A stretch of DNA of 43,521 nucleotides, from contig JAHZHS010000003.1 of assembly GCA_019420135.1 (NCBI GenBank), forward strand, positions 1,824 to 45,344, written 5' to 3'. The translations under genes were made by a program, and so were the position numbers. Positions within the stretch are counted from its first letter, which is position 1; every line of letters starts with the position of its first letter. The notes beneath the pieces were generated by a model that searched no databases, was not told the origin of the DNA, and saw only the letters and a program-made list of their open reading frames with translations. This document shows, piece by piece, positions 1-8,062 of this stretch. Source of the DNA: Oscillospiraceae bacterium. GTDB taxonomy: Bacteria > Bacillota > Clostridia > Oscillospirales > Ruminococcaceae.

Positions 1-981
1 GGGGATCTCGGCCAAGACGATCATGCCGTACTCGTCGCACAGATCGTAGAAGTACTGGTCGTGCTGGTAGTGGGCCAGGCGGATGGTGTTGGCGCCGATC
101 TCACGGATCAGGTCCATATCCTCCTTGTGCATCTCCTTGGTGAGGGCGTTGCCGATGCCCTTGCGGTCCTGATGGCGGGAAACGCCGTGCAGGGGATAGC
201 GCCGGCCGTTGAGGAAGAAGCCCTCCTTGGGGTCCACCCGGAAGCTGCGCACGCCGAAGCGGCAGGAGACCTCGTCCACCGCCTTGCCGCCCTCGCTGAG
301 CCGGAGGGTGGCGGTGTAGAGATAGGGGTCCTCCACGCCGTCCCACAGATGGACCTGGGGGATGGTGAGGGTGACGTCGGTGCCCTTGCCGGAAGCCACT
401 TCCTTGCCGGAAGCGTCGGTGAGGGTGACGGTGACGTCGGGGGTTTCCACGTTGGTCCAGCTCTCCACGCGGACGGTGCCGTTCTTGCCGTCCACGGTGG
501 GGGTGACCTTGAAGCCGGGGCCGCCGAAGTGGTCCATGTCAAAGTGGGCCTTGCTGACCACCACCAGGTCCACATCGCGGTAGATGCCGCCGTAGAAGGT
601 GAAGTCCGCCTTCTGGGGATAGACGCGGTCGTTCTTGCTGTTGTCGGCCACAACGGTCAGGGCGTTGTCGCCGGCCAGCAGGGCGGTGACGTCCGCCCGG
701 AAGGTGGAGTAGCCGCCGTCGTGGTGGATGACCTTCTGGCCGTTGAGGGTGACGTCCGCCGAAGCGTTGACACCCTGGAACTCCAGATACACTGCCTGGG
801 TGGCAGGGTCAAAGTCGGGGCGGGCAAAGCTGCGGGTGTAGGTGCAGCTGCCCCGCCAGTAGTCGTTGCCGCCATCCTGGCCGTCAATGGCGTTCCAGGT
901 ATGGGGAACATCCACGGCGACCTCTTTGCGGTCGGGACCACAGAAGGTCCAGCCTTTGTTCAGGGAAATCCGGTTACGCAT
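1..981 (-). CDS. Beta-galactosidase, glycoside hydrolase family 2 (N-terminal part, cut by window edge)
   Basis: Reading the minus strand from 981 gives 327 codons without a stop, running off the left edge. The protein starts MRNRISLNKGWTFCG. Residues ~15-150 look like the GH2 sugar-binding jelly roll (GGNDYWRGSCTYTRSF, YGGIYRDVDLVV), ~160-255 like the immunoglobulin-like domain, and from ~257 the TIM barrel begins (FFLNGRRYPLHGVSRHQD, then IGANTIRLAHYQHD). The HGVSRHQD and R-AHYQHD motifs are typical of LacZ-type enzymes, which cleave terminal beta-galactosides. The two catalytic glutamates lie beyond the edge and cannot be checked. No signal peptide is visible, so it is probably cytosolic. 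The ATG at 981 has an AAGGAG ribosome site about 8 bases upstream. It is divergent from the polysaccharide operon. Other GH2 specificities such as beta-glucuronidase remain possible. Confidence 0.88.
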   Translation of the reverse strand, partial: MRNRISLNKGWTFCGPDRKEVAVDVPHTWNAIDGQDGGNDYWRGSCTYTRSFARPDFDPATQAVYLEFQGVNASADVTLNGQKVIHHDGGYSTFRADVTALLAGDNALTVVADNSKNDRVYPQKADFTFYGGIYRDVDLVVVSKAHFDMDHFGGPGFKVTPTVDGKNGTVRVESWTNVETPDVTVTLTDASGKEVASGKGTDVTLTIPQVHLWDGVEDPYLYTATLRLSEGGKAVDEVSCRFGVRSFRVDPKEGFFLNGRRYPLHGVSRHQDRKGIGNALTKEMHKEDMDLIREIGANTIRLAHYQHDQYFYDLCDEYGMIVLAEIP

Positions 982-1092
982 GTTCCATCTCCTTGTCTGG
1001 GCCCCTGACCGGGGCCGGGTGTGCAATTTTGCCGGTTTTTTGCACAACTCCACGGCGGCCGCTGTGCACATTAACGGATGATAACTATTTAC

Positions 1093-1121
1093 AATTTAAC
1101 ATTTCAGTCATAAAATAGCAA
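1093..1121 (-). promoter_or_regulatory. Putative promoter of the GH2 gene
   Basis: On the minus strand TTGCTA (1116-1121), a 17-base spacer and TAAATT (1093-1098) lie about 110 bases upstream of the GH2 start. Between promoter and gene, GTGCAA (1021-1026) and TTGCAC (1040-1045) form an inverted repeat that could be a repressor site. Both are pattern matches only. Confidence 0.4.
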
Positions 1122-1386
1122 CGGCTTTTTCACAAGTGGACAAAAAAGCGACCTAAGTGGTTTCGACCTGCTCATAAAATTCTGTCAAATTTGTGCATGT
1201 TCAACAAAAAACTAACAATCTCCCTGTCCGCAAGGCGGGGACAGTCCGGGCTCCTGCAAAAACCGCGGGTCGATTCCGGATGCCCATGCCGCAGCCGCAG
1301 TCCTTTTTCCGGCAGCATCTTGCCCCTTTGCCCGGCGGGAGAACCGGGCAACCCCGGAAGGGCTTTTCTTTTATACGGTGAAAGGG

Positions 1387-1392
1387 TATAAT
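1387..1392 (+). promoter_or_regulatory. Possible -10 box (TATAAT) of the polysaccharide operon
   Basis: A perfect TATAAT lies about 85 bases before the first glycosyltransferase start. The -35 region (about 1363-1369, T-rich) matches poorly. An inverted repeat TTGCCCGG (1328-1335) / CCGGGCAA (1344-1351) sits just upstream. An activator-dependent promoter would fit, but that is inference. Confidence 0.4.
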
Positions 1393-1476
1393 AAACGGAT
1401 AAGAGCGGGTGGGGGAAACTCTGCCCGCACGCCCCCGGAGCATTTCCGGAGAGTCTCAGGAGAAAGGAGCCCGGCC

Positions 1477-2709
1477 ATGGCACAGCAATCCCCCGCATCC
1501 CAGCCCCGGCGCATCCTGCTCATCCACACCCGCTACCGCCTGCCCGGGGGCGAGGACGCCGTCTTTGAGGCCGAGCGCACCATGCTGGAGCGGTCCGGCC
1601 ACGCCGTCACCGTCTACGAGCGCAGCAACGGGGAAGCCTCGGGGCTTTTGGGGAAACTGCTGCTGCCCTTCCGGGCCATTTTCAGCTTCAAGGCCATGAG
1701 GGAGGTGCGGGCCCTCATCCGCCGGGATCACATCCAGCTGGTCCACGTCCACAACACCCTGCTGGTGACCAGCCCCTCGGTGTTCCTGGCCTGCCGCAAA
1801 GAGGGGGTGCCCGTCGTCCAGACGCTGCACAACTTCCGGCTGTTCTGTCCCAACGGCGTGCTGCTGCGCCAGGGCAAGGTCTGCGAGGACTGTCCCCATC
1901 ACAGCCTCTTCTGCGCCGTGCGCCATGCCTGCTACCGGGGCAGCCGGGCGGAGAGTCTGGTCTGTGCGGCGGTGTATGCCGTCCACCGGCTGCTGGGCAC
2001 CTACCGCCATGTTTTTCTCATCACCCCCACCGCCTTTGACCGGGACAAGCTGCTGGAGTTCAACGCCCTGCATCCCGTCTTTGACCCGGCGCGGCTGTAC
2101 GTCAAAGCCAACCCGGTGAGCGTCACCCTCCCCGCCGGGGCGCCCTACTCCTTTGCGGCCCGGAAACGCCAGATCGTCTATGCCGGGCGGCTGGAGGAGC
2201 TGAAAGGCCTGCGCACCGTGCTGGAGGCCTGGAAGCTGCTGGCCCGGGACCCCGCTGCCCCCCGGCTGATCCTGGTGGGCAGCGGCCCCCTGGAAGTCTG
2301 GGCCCGGGAACAGGCCCTGCCCAACGTGGAGTTCCGGGGCACCCTGGCCCCCAAAGACCTCCACGCCCTCATGGCGGAGAGCATGGCGGTGGTGGCCGCC
2401 AGCCTCTGCTACGAGAGCTTTGCCCTGGTCCCCTCCGAGGCCCATCTGCTGGGCACGCCGGTCCTTGCCAGCGCCCTGGGCAACGTGGGGGCCTCGGTGA
2501 CGGAAGGGGTGGACGGGCTGACCTTCGCCCCCGGGGATGCCGCCGACCTGGCCAGGGCGGTGCGGGCGCTGCCCCAGGCCCTGGCCGGGATGGACCCCGA
2601 CGTCATCCGCCGCACCGCCCTGGAAAAGACCGGGGCGGGCAGCGGGGAAGCCTGCCGCCGTCTCACCGCCATCTACGGGGAGATCTGCGCCGGGGCTGCC
2701 GGGCGCTGA
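1477..2709 (+). CDS. GT4-family glycosyltransferase (first gene of polysaccharide operon)
   Basis: This 410-residue GT-B-fold enzyme probably transfers a sugar from a nucleotide donor to a growing lipid-linked glycan on the cytosolic face. The N-terminal half opens with RILLIHTRYRLPGGEDAVF and holds a cysteine-rich stretch (TLHNFRLFCPNG, then CEDC) often seen in this subgroup. The C-terminal half carries the donor-binding GT4 pattern: IVYAGRLEELKG, LILVGSGP, then a YESFALVPSEAHLLGTPVLA segment with the conserved E-x7-E type region. The frame is open from 1378, but the ATG at 1477 is chosen because AGGAG/AAAGGAG lies directly upstream and the earlier residues look non-coding. It is followed after 77 bases by the beta-propeller gene. 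The exact sugar cannot be told from sequence. Confidence 0.88.
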   Translation: MAQQSPASQPRRILLIHTRYRLPGGEDAVFEAERTMLERSGHAVTVYERSNGEASGLLGKLLLPFRAIFSFKAMREVRALIRRDHIQLVHVHNTLLVTSPSVFLACRKEGVPVVQTLHNFRLFCPNGVLLRQGKVCEDCPHHSLFCAVRHACYRGSRAESLVCAAVYAVHRLLGTYRHVFLITPTAFDRDKLLEFNALHPVFDPARLYVKANPVSVTLPAGAPYSFAARKRQIVYAGRLEELKGLRTVLEAWKLLARDPAAPRLILVGSGPLEVWAREQALPNVEFRGTLAPKDLHALMAESMAVVAASLCYESFALVPSEAHLLGTPVLASALGNVGASVTEGVDGLTFAPGDAADLARAVRALPQALAGMDPDVIRRTALEKTGAGSGEACRRLTAIYGEICAGAAGR

Positions 2710-2786
2710 ATGGCCCTATACATTATATAAAATAATAAACATACAGAAACATCGGGAAATTCCACGCATTTACAAGGAGAAGTTCC

Positions 2787-3803
2787 ATGAATCAGGTGTA
2801 CCGGGCGCTGCACATGCCGCCGGACCGTCTTTTCAAAAAGCTCACGGGCTGCAAGGAGATCTACACCATCGCCGTCCGTCCCATCCCCGCCGAGGCTCCT
2901 CTGCCCGCGCTGGGGGAGGGGGCCTATACCCCCATGCCCTTTGACGGGCGCACCTGGTACGCCGACCCGCTGCTCTACCACCACGGGGAGGAGCGGTGGA
3001 TCTTCTGCGAGGCCTTTGACCTGGCTGCCGGGCGGGGAGACATCGCCGCCATTCCCCTGGCCGGGGACGGCAGCCTGGGCGAGCCCCGGACCGTGCTGTC
3101 TACCGGCAGTCATCTGTCCTTTCCCACCGTCTTTGACTGGCGGGGGGAGATCTGGATGATCCCCGAGTCCAGCGCCTGCCATACCATCGACCTCTACCGC
3201 TGCGCCGAGTTTCCCGGCAGGTGGGAGCAGGCGGCCCGCTTCCCGGTGGGCTGCGAGCTGTGCGACACCATCCTGCTGGACAAAACCGACGAGGAGCTGA
3301 CCCTGCTGTGCAGCGAGACCCGGCCGGAAAACCAGCTCTACACCCGCTACCGCCGCTACACTCTGCGCCACACGGCGGGGGAGGCGGACCCCCAGACCCA
3401 CGACTTTGAGCTGGAGCCGGACGAGCCCTTCAACCTCCAGCACCGGGAGTACGGCCTGGGCTTCCGCAACGCCGGGCCCATGTTCCAGATGGGGGGCCAG
3501 ACCATCCATCCCACCCAGGTGAGCACCAAGGTGGACTATGGGGTCTACCTGCAGTTTTTTGCCCGCCGGGGGGCCAGCGAGATCCCCCTCTGCGCGGCGG
3601 AACCCCACATCGTCACCATCACCGGCCTGAACCGGGCCGACGTGGTGGGCATCCACACCTACTGCCGGGATGACCGGTTCGAGGTCATCGACGCCCGCTA
3701 TCTGACCCGCCTGCCCAAGCAGCCCGGCGCCCCGGTCCCGGGGACAGGGGAGAACCCCGCCCCCTCCGGGGAGGAAAGCGGCAGCCGGGATACCGACCTC
3801 TGA
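2787..3803 (+). CDS. Beta-propeller protein resembling the GINT1 N-terminal domain
   Basis: This 338-residue protein shows repeated strands of a five-bladed propeller as in GH43-like folds: TWYADPLLYHHGEERWIFCEAFD, ...HLSFPTVFDWRGEIWMIPES..., then DLYR, GCELCDTILL and the late IHPTQ stretch. This pattern matches the domain named after glucosamine inositolphosphorylceramide transferase 1, which in bacteria is found in polysaccharide clusters and sometimes fused to formyl- or glycosyltransferases. Its reaction is not established; it may bind or modify the glycan. No signal peptide is seen, so it is probably cytosolic. The tail after ~310 (PGAPVPGTGENPAPSGEES) looks disordered. ATG 2787 has AAGGAG upstream. 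Family assignment is by motif memory. Confidence 0.6.
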   Translation: MNQVYRALHMPPDRLFKKLTGCKEIYTIAVRPIPAEAPLPALGEGAYTPMPFDGRTWYADPLLYHHGEERWIFCEAFDLAAGRGDIAAIPLAGDGSLGEPRTVLSTGSHLSFPTVFDWRGEIWMIPESSACHTIDLYRCAEFPGRWEQAARFPVGCELCDTILLDKTDEELTLLCSETRPENQLYTRYRRYTLRHTAGEADPQTHDFELEPDEPFNLQHREYGLGFRNAGPMFQMGGQTIHPTQVSTKVDYGVYLQFFARRGASEIPLCAAEPHIVTITGLNRADVVGIHTYCRDDRFEVIDARYLTRLPKQPGAPVPGTGENPAPSGEESGSRDTDL

Positions 3804-3875
3804 TCTTGCCTTTTCCCTGCGTTTTTCCCTGGATTATTGCGCGTTTTTGCCTTTCACCCCATTCAGGAGGCTTTC

Positions 3876-4994
3876 ATGCTGACCATTGCCATCCCGCAGC
3901 TCTACTGCGGTGCGTCCGGCCGGAAGGGCGCCTACAACCGGCAGGAGGTGGGCCTGGCCCGGGCCTTTGCGGCCCTGGGCTGCCGCGCCCTTGCCGTCTA
4001 CCCGGACACCTCCCTCGCCGCCCCCGAGGCCGAGGATCTGGAGCCGAACGTCCGGGTGCTCTATCTGCCCGCCCGGGCCCTGTCCGTCCACGCCTTCTAC
4101 AAGAGCTGGCAGCCCCTGCTGGACGAAGGGGTGGACGCCGTCCACGTCATGGGGGACAACTCCCTGGGCGTGCCGGGGCTCTACCGGTTCTGCCGCAAAC
4201 ACGGCATCTTCTTTTACTCCCAGCTGGGGGCGCTGAAAAGCGATTCCCGCACCCCTGCCGTCCGGCTGGTGATGGACCTGCTTTTGCGCCGCAACCTCGC
4301 CGTCTACCGCCGCACCCCCACCTACGCCAAGACCCCCGCCCTGGCCCGGGAGATGGAGCGCCTGGGGGTCTCCTGCGCCGGGGTCATGCCGGTGGGGCTG
4401 GACACCGCCATCATCCCCATGATCCCCGGCACCCCCGCCGAGATGCGGGCGGAGCTGAAGCTGGACTCCGCCGCCCGGTATCTCCTCTTTGTGGGGCGGC
4501 TGGACCCCTACAAGCGGCCCATGGCCCTGCCGCCCCTCATGGAACAGCTGGGGGCGGAATGGCACCTCATCGTCATCGGCCAGGGCTCCCTGGCCGGGGA
4601 GCTGGACGCCGCCATGAAGCCCTTCGGCGACCGGTACACCCGCATCCCCAAGCTGCCCAACACGGCGGTGCATGCCTACTACCATGCCTGCAACGTCTTT
4701 GTCAACTTAAACGACCACGAGATCTTCGGCATGAGCCTGCTGGAGGCCATGTATGCCGGCTGTCCCCCCGCCGCCCGCCGGGCGCCGGGGCCCGAGCTCA
4801 TCATTGAGGACGGGGTATCCGGGGTGCTGGCCGATTCCGACGCCGCCCTGCCCGACGCCGTCCGCCGGGCGGCCGCCGACCCCGAGATGGGCCCTGCCGC
4901 CCAGCGCCGGGGGAACGAGCACTTTCTCTGGGGCAACAGCGCCGAGACCGCCCTGGCCATGCTGGAAAAGAGGGGAGTGCCCGCCCATGGATAA
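3876..4994 (+). CDS. GT4-family glycosyltransferase
   Basis: This 372-residue GT-B-fold enzyme has an N-terminal acceptor half (MLTIAIPQLYCGASGRKGAY; then AVHVMGDNSLGVPGLY) and a C-terminal donor half with LLFVGRLDPYKRP, HLIVIGQGSL, YYHACNVFVNLNDHEIFGMS and LLEAMYAGCPP. The HEIFGMSLLEAM segment holds the E-x7-E-like donor site of the GT4 family. It probably adds one sugar to the lipid-linked repeat unit on the inner membrane face. The frame is open from 3837, but ATG 3876 follows AGGAGG by five bases and begins at the conserved first strand. Its stop overlaps the start of the next gene by eight bases, indicating translational coupling. Confidence 0.85.
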   Translation: MLTIAIPQLYCGASGRKGAYNRQEVGLARAFAALGCRALAVYPDTSLAAPEAEDLEPNVRVLYLPARALSVHAFYKSWQPLLDEGVDAVHVMGDNSLGVPGLYRFCRKHGIFFYSQLGALKSDSRTPAVRLVMDLLLRRNLAVYRRTPTYAKTPALAREMERLGVSCAGVMPVGLDTAIIPMIPGTPAEMRAELKLDSAARYLLFVGRLDPYKRPMALPPLMEQLGAEWHLIVIGQGSLAGELDAAMKPFGDRYTRIPKLPNTAVHAYYHACNVFVNLNDHEIFGMSLLEAMYAGCPPAARRAPGPELIIEDGVSGVLADSDAALPDAVRRAAADPEMGPAAQRRGNEHFLWGNSAETALAMLEKRGVPAHG

Positions 4995-5910
4995 CGACGC
5001 CAAGATTTTACAGAAAGCCCGGGATCTGTACAAAGCAATGCGGTTCGGCTGGCGGTACCGGGGCGTGGAGATCATGGACGCCGAGGACGGCAACAACTAC
5101 ATTGCCCAGTGCATCCGCTGGGGACGGCCTTTCTGGGCCGGGCGGTGCGGCGCCACCGAGATGCGCTGCATGGCCGAATACCTGAACCAGACAAAAGGGG
5201 AGAGCGAGCACTTTTCCCCCAAGATCCGCGCCGAGATGCGGGATCTGTCCGGCATGTTCCCCACCGACGACGCCACCCTGGAGCGGTTCTGCAAGCTCTA
5301 CGCCGACGCCGCCCACACCGCCGACCTGCTGGCTCTCTGGGATGTGGGGGCCGAGCGGGAGGTCATCCGGGGCTGCTGCGCCGAGACCCGCTTTGCCAAG
5401 CTGCGGGCGCTGGAACCCTACTACCATGCGTCCCCCTGGTCGGCGGCGCTGGCGGGCAAGCGGGTACTGGTGGTCCATCCCTTTGCAGACACCATCCAGA
5501 GCCAGTACGCCCGGCGGGAACAGCTCTTCCAGAATCCCGACGTCCTGCCCGAATTTGCCTCCCTGCGGGTGGTGAAGGCGGTGCAGGGTCTGGGCGGGCA
5601 GGAGACCGGCTACCACAGCTGGTTCGACGCCCTCACCGCCATGGAGGAGGAGATGGCAAAAGAGCCCTTCGACGTGGCGGTCATCGGGGCGGGGGCCTAC
5701 GGCCTGCCCCTGGCCGCCTTCTGCGCCCGGGAGCTGGGCGTCCAGGCGGTGCAGATGGCGGGGGCCACCCAGCTGCTCTTCGGCATCCGGGGCAAGCGGT
5801 GGGACGACCATCCCATCCTCTCCCGGCTGTACAACGACGCCTGGGTCCGCCCCGGCCAAAACGAGGGCATCCGCAACAAGGATGCCGTGGAGGGCGGCAG
5901 CTACTGGTAA
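4987..5910 (+). CDS. GT-D-fold-like putative glycosyltransferase
   Basis: This 307-residue protein starts inside the end of the previous gene. Residues ~45-60 (RPFWAGRCGATEMRCM) resemble the R-x-G-D-G-E entry motif of GT-D (DUF1792-type) glycosyltransferases, with the acidic motif altered to GATE. A central KRVLVVHPFADTIQSQY segment and a late DVAVIGAGAYGLPLAAFCAR segment, followed by VQMAGATQLLFGIRGKRW, match the general plan of that fold, in which a glycine-rich loop and a late aromatic/histidine motif form the nucleotide-sugar pocket. No signal peptide or membrane segment is visible. Its position between two GT4 genes supports a role in glycan assembly. The family call is tentative, and the substrate is unknown. 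Confidence 0.5.
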   Translation: MDNDAKILQKARDLYKAMRFGWRYRGVEIMDAEDGNNYIAQCIRWGRPFWAGRCGATEMRCMAEYLNQTKGESEHFSPKIRAEMRDLSGMFPTDDATLERFCKLYADAAHTADLLALWDVGAEREVIRGCCAETRFAKLRALEPYYHASPWSAALAGKRVLVVHPFADTIQSQYARREQLFQNPDVLPEFASLRVVKAVQGLGGQETGYHSWFDALTAMEEEMAKEPFDVAVIGAGAYGLPLAAFCARELGVQAVQMAGATQLLFGIRGKRWDDHPILSRLYNDAWVRPGQNEGIRNKDAVEGGSYW

Positions 5911-5957
5911 GCCGCCCGGCACAACCCGATGAAAATTTACAGGAAAGGAGCAGGCCC

Positions 5958-7091
5958 ATGCGCATTCTGATGATCGGCAGCGCCCTGACCGTCAACGGCG
6001 GCATCCAGCGGTATATCCAGAATCTTCTGGGGTCCATGGACCTGGCCCGCTACACGGTGGACCTGCTGGCCACCCATGCCCCCGAGGGGGTTCCCAGCGG
6101 GGAGGACGCCCTGCGCGCCGCCGGGGTCCGCCGCATCTACTGGATGCCCGGGGACGACAAGCAGCGGCTGTTTTTCTATCCCGGGTTCTTCCGGCAGCAT
6201 AAGGACTACGACATCATCCATTTCCACACCACCAGCAAGGTCAACGCCCTGGCCTGCGGGGTCATCCGCCATGCCTGCCCGGGGGCAAAGCTCATCGTCC
6301 ACAGCCACATCGTCTACCCGCCCATGACCCTGAGCTGGCAGATCGCCCACCGGTTCTACCAGCGCTGGGCGGACTACTTCCTGGGCTGCAGCGTGGCGGC
6401 GGGACGGTTCGTCTTTGGGGACCACATCGACGAAAAGCCCAACTTTGCGGTGGCCTGCAACGCGGTGGACAAAGGCCGCTTTCACCCCGACGGCGCTGCC
6501 CGGGCGGACATCCGGGCCCGGTACGGCGTGGCCGATACCGACAGGCTGGCGGGCTTTGTGGGGCGGTACAACCACCAGAAAAACCTTTTGTATCTCCTGG
6601 ACATCTTCGCGGCCATGCACTCCGCCGACCCGGCCTGGAAGCTCATGCTGGTGGGCGGGGGAGAGGACAAGCCCGCCGTGGACGCCAAAATTGCCGCCCT
6701 GGGCCTGGGGGAGGCGGTCATCCAGACGGGGGTGCAGGACAACGTCCCCGCCTACATGAACGCCTTCGACCTGTTTCTGCTGCCCAGCGAGTTTGAGGGC
6801 AGCCCGGTCACCCTGGTGGAAGCCCAGGGCTGCGGGGTGCCCTGTCTTGCCTCCACCAACGTCCCCGCCGACGGCTCGGTGACGGGGCTGGTGGAGTTTC
6901 TGCCCCTGTCGGCGCCCTTTGCCCGGTGGGCGGACACCGCCCGGCGGATCGCCGACTGCGGGGTGCACCAGAGCCGCTGGGACAGGCTGGAGGCCGCCGG
7001 GTATGAGCTGGGTACCGCCGCCCGCCGGATGGAGGCGCTGTACGACGCCCTGGTCCCCGCCGCGGCCCCCCGGAAGGAGGCTGCCCCGTGA
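5958..7091 (+). CDS. GT4-family glycosyltransferase (EpsF/CapJ-like)
   Basis: This 377-residue GT-B-fold enzyme starts MRILMIGSALTVNGGIQRY, the glycine-rich first loop of many exopolysaccharide GT4 enzymes. The middle has IIHFHTTSKVNAL and IVHSHIVYPP, with acceptor-site histidines. The donor half has AGFVGRYNHQKNLLYLL, KLMLVGGGEDK, AYMNAFDLFLLPSEFEGSPVTLVEAQGCGVP, in which EFEGSPVTLVEAQ contains the E-x7-E motif. ATG 5958 follows AAAGGAG by about eight bases. The stop (TGA) overlaps the GTG start of the fucosyltransferase gene, so the two are translationally coupled. It probably adds the residue that precedes fucosylation, but this is inference from gene order. Confidence 0.87.
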   Translation: MRILMIGSALTVNGGIQRYIQNLLGSMDLARYTVDLLATHAPEGVPSGEDALRAAGVRRIYWMPGDDKQRLFFYPGFFRQHKDYDIIHFHTTSKVNALACGVIRHACPGAKLIVHSHIVYPPMTLSWQIAHRFYQRWADYFLGCSVAAGRFVFGDHIDEKPNFAVACNAVDKGRFHPDGAARADIRARYGVADTDRLAGFVGRYNHQKNLLYLLDIFAAMHSADPAWKLMLVGGGEDKPAVDAKIAALGLGEAVIQTGVQDNVPAYMNAFDLFLLPSEFEGSPVTLVEAQGCGVPCLASTNVPADGSVTGLVEFLPLSAPFARWADTARRIADCGVHQSRWDRLEAAGYELGTAARRMEALYDALVPAAAPRKEAAP

Positions 7092-8026
7092 TCTACGCCG
7101 AACTCACCGGAGGACTGGGCAACCAGATGTTCCTCTACGCCTTCGCCCGGGCGCTGGCCCTGCGCACGGGGGAGGAGGTCACCCTGCTGGACCGGGAGGA
7201 CTGGAAGTCCGGTTCCCCCGCCCACACCCGCTGCGCCCTGAGTGCCCTGCGCCTGCCGCCCCAGGTGCACATCCAGGCCGACGCCGCCTTTGCCAAGCAC
7301 CATCTGCCGGTGCAGAACGCCCTGAAGGTCCTCATGATCCGTCACGAACAAAAGGGCGGCATGATGGCTCAGAACTGGCAGCCCTTTGAGGCGAAGATGG
7401 CGCCCCTGCTCAACGCCCTGGGCCTGCATTTCGTCACCGACGGCTATGTACCCTGCCGCCGGAAAAAGGGGCTGCATTTCCCGCCCGACCTTCTGGCCTG
7501 GGGGTATTTCCAGAGCGAGGCCTACTTTGCCGACCACAAAGACATCATCCGGGCGGAACTGCGCCCGGTGAACGCCCCCGACCCCGACCGGGCGGCGGCC
7601 ATCGGGGCGGCGGAGTGTCCCGTCTGCCTGCATCTGCGCCGGGGAGACTACCAGAACCCCGAGAACGCCGCCCTCCAGGTCTGCACCCCGGCCTACTACG
7701 CCCGGTGCTGCGCTCTGGTGAGGGAACAGTGGCCGGAGGCGACCCTCTTTGTCTTTTCCGACGACATTCTCTGGGCCCAGGATCATCTGGACACGGCGGG
7801 GCTGCCCGCCGTCTACCTGACCCCGGGCAGCGCGGCGGGGGATCTGGCCCTCATGCAGCTGTGCCGCCACTTCATCATCAGCAATTCCACCTACAGCTGG
7901 TGGGCCCAGTATCTGGGGGATGCCCCCGACAAGCAGGTCTACGCTCCCGACCGCTGGTACGCCAACGGCAAGGAGAGCGCCCTCTATCTGCCCGGATGGA
8001 CGCTGGTGTCCACTGCCGGACAATGA
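7088..8026 (+). CDS. Alpha-1,2-fucosyltransferase, GT11 family
   Basis: This 312-residue protein begins MIYAELTGGLGNQMFLYAFA, the hallmark N-terminus of GT11 enzymes (WbsJ, FutC, mammalian FUT1/2 relatives). HLRRGDY at residues ~182-188 is the conserved GDP-fucose-binding motif H-x-R-R-x-D. A later FVFSDDILWAQ, then LMQLCRHFIISNSTYSWWAQYL, also matches the family (F-S-D-D and the N-S-x-x-S-W-W block). GT11 enzymes transfer fucose in alpha-1,2 linkage to galactose, making the H-type epitope. The start is GTG, overlapping the previous stop as GTGA. The downstream GT6 gene (10668) would act on exactly this product. Confidence 0.9.
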   Translation: MIYAELTGGLGNQMFLYAFARALALRTGEEVTLLDREDWKSGSPAHTRCALSALRLPPQVHIQADAAFAKHHLPVQNALKVLMIRHEQKGGMMAQNWQPFEAKMAPLLNALGLHFVTDGYVPCRRKKGLHFPPDLLAWGYFQSEAYFADHKDIIRAELRPVNAPDPDRAAAIGAAECPVCLHLRRGDYQNPENAALQVCTPAYYARCCALVREQWPEATLFVFSDDILWAQDHLDTAGLPAVYLTPGSAAGDLALMQLCRHFIISNSTYSWWAQYLGDAPDKQVYAPDRWYANGKESALYLPGWTLVSTAGQ

Positions 8027-8062
8027 CCCGCAAGGAGTAACACAAGGACAGGAGGTGCCGCC

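Noticed and set aside
1264..1282. tRNA T-loop-like GGGTCGATTCC
   Set aside because: One base short of the T-arm consensus, and no acceptor or anticodon stem can be built around it.
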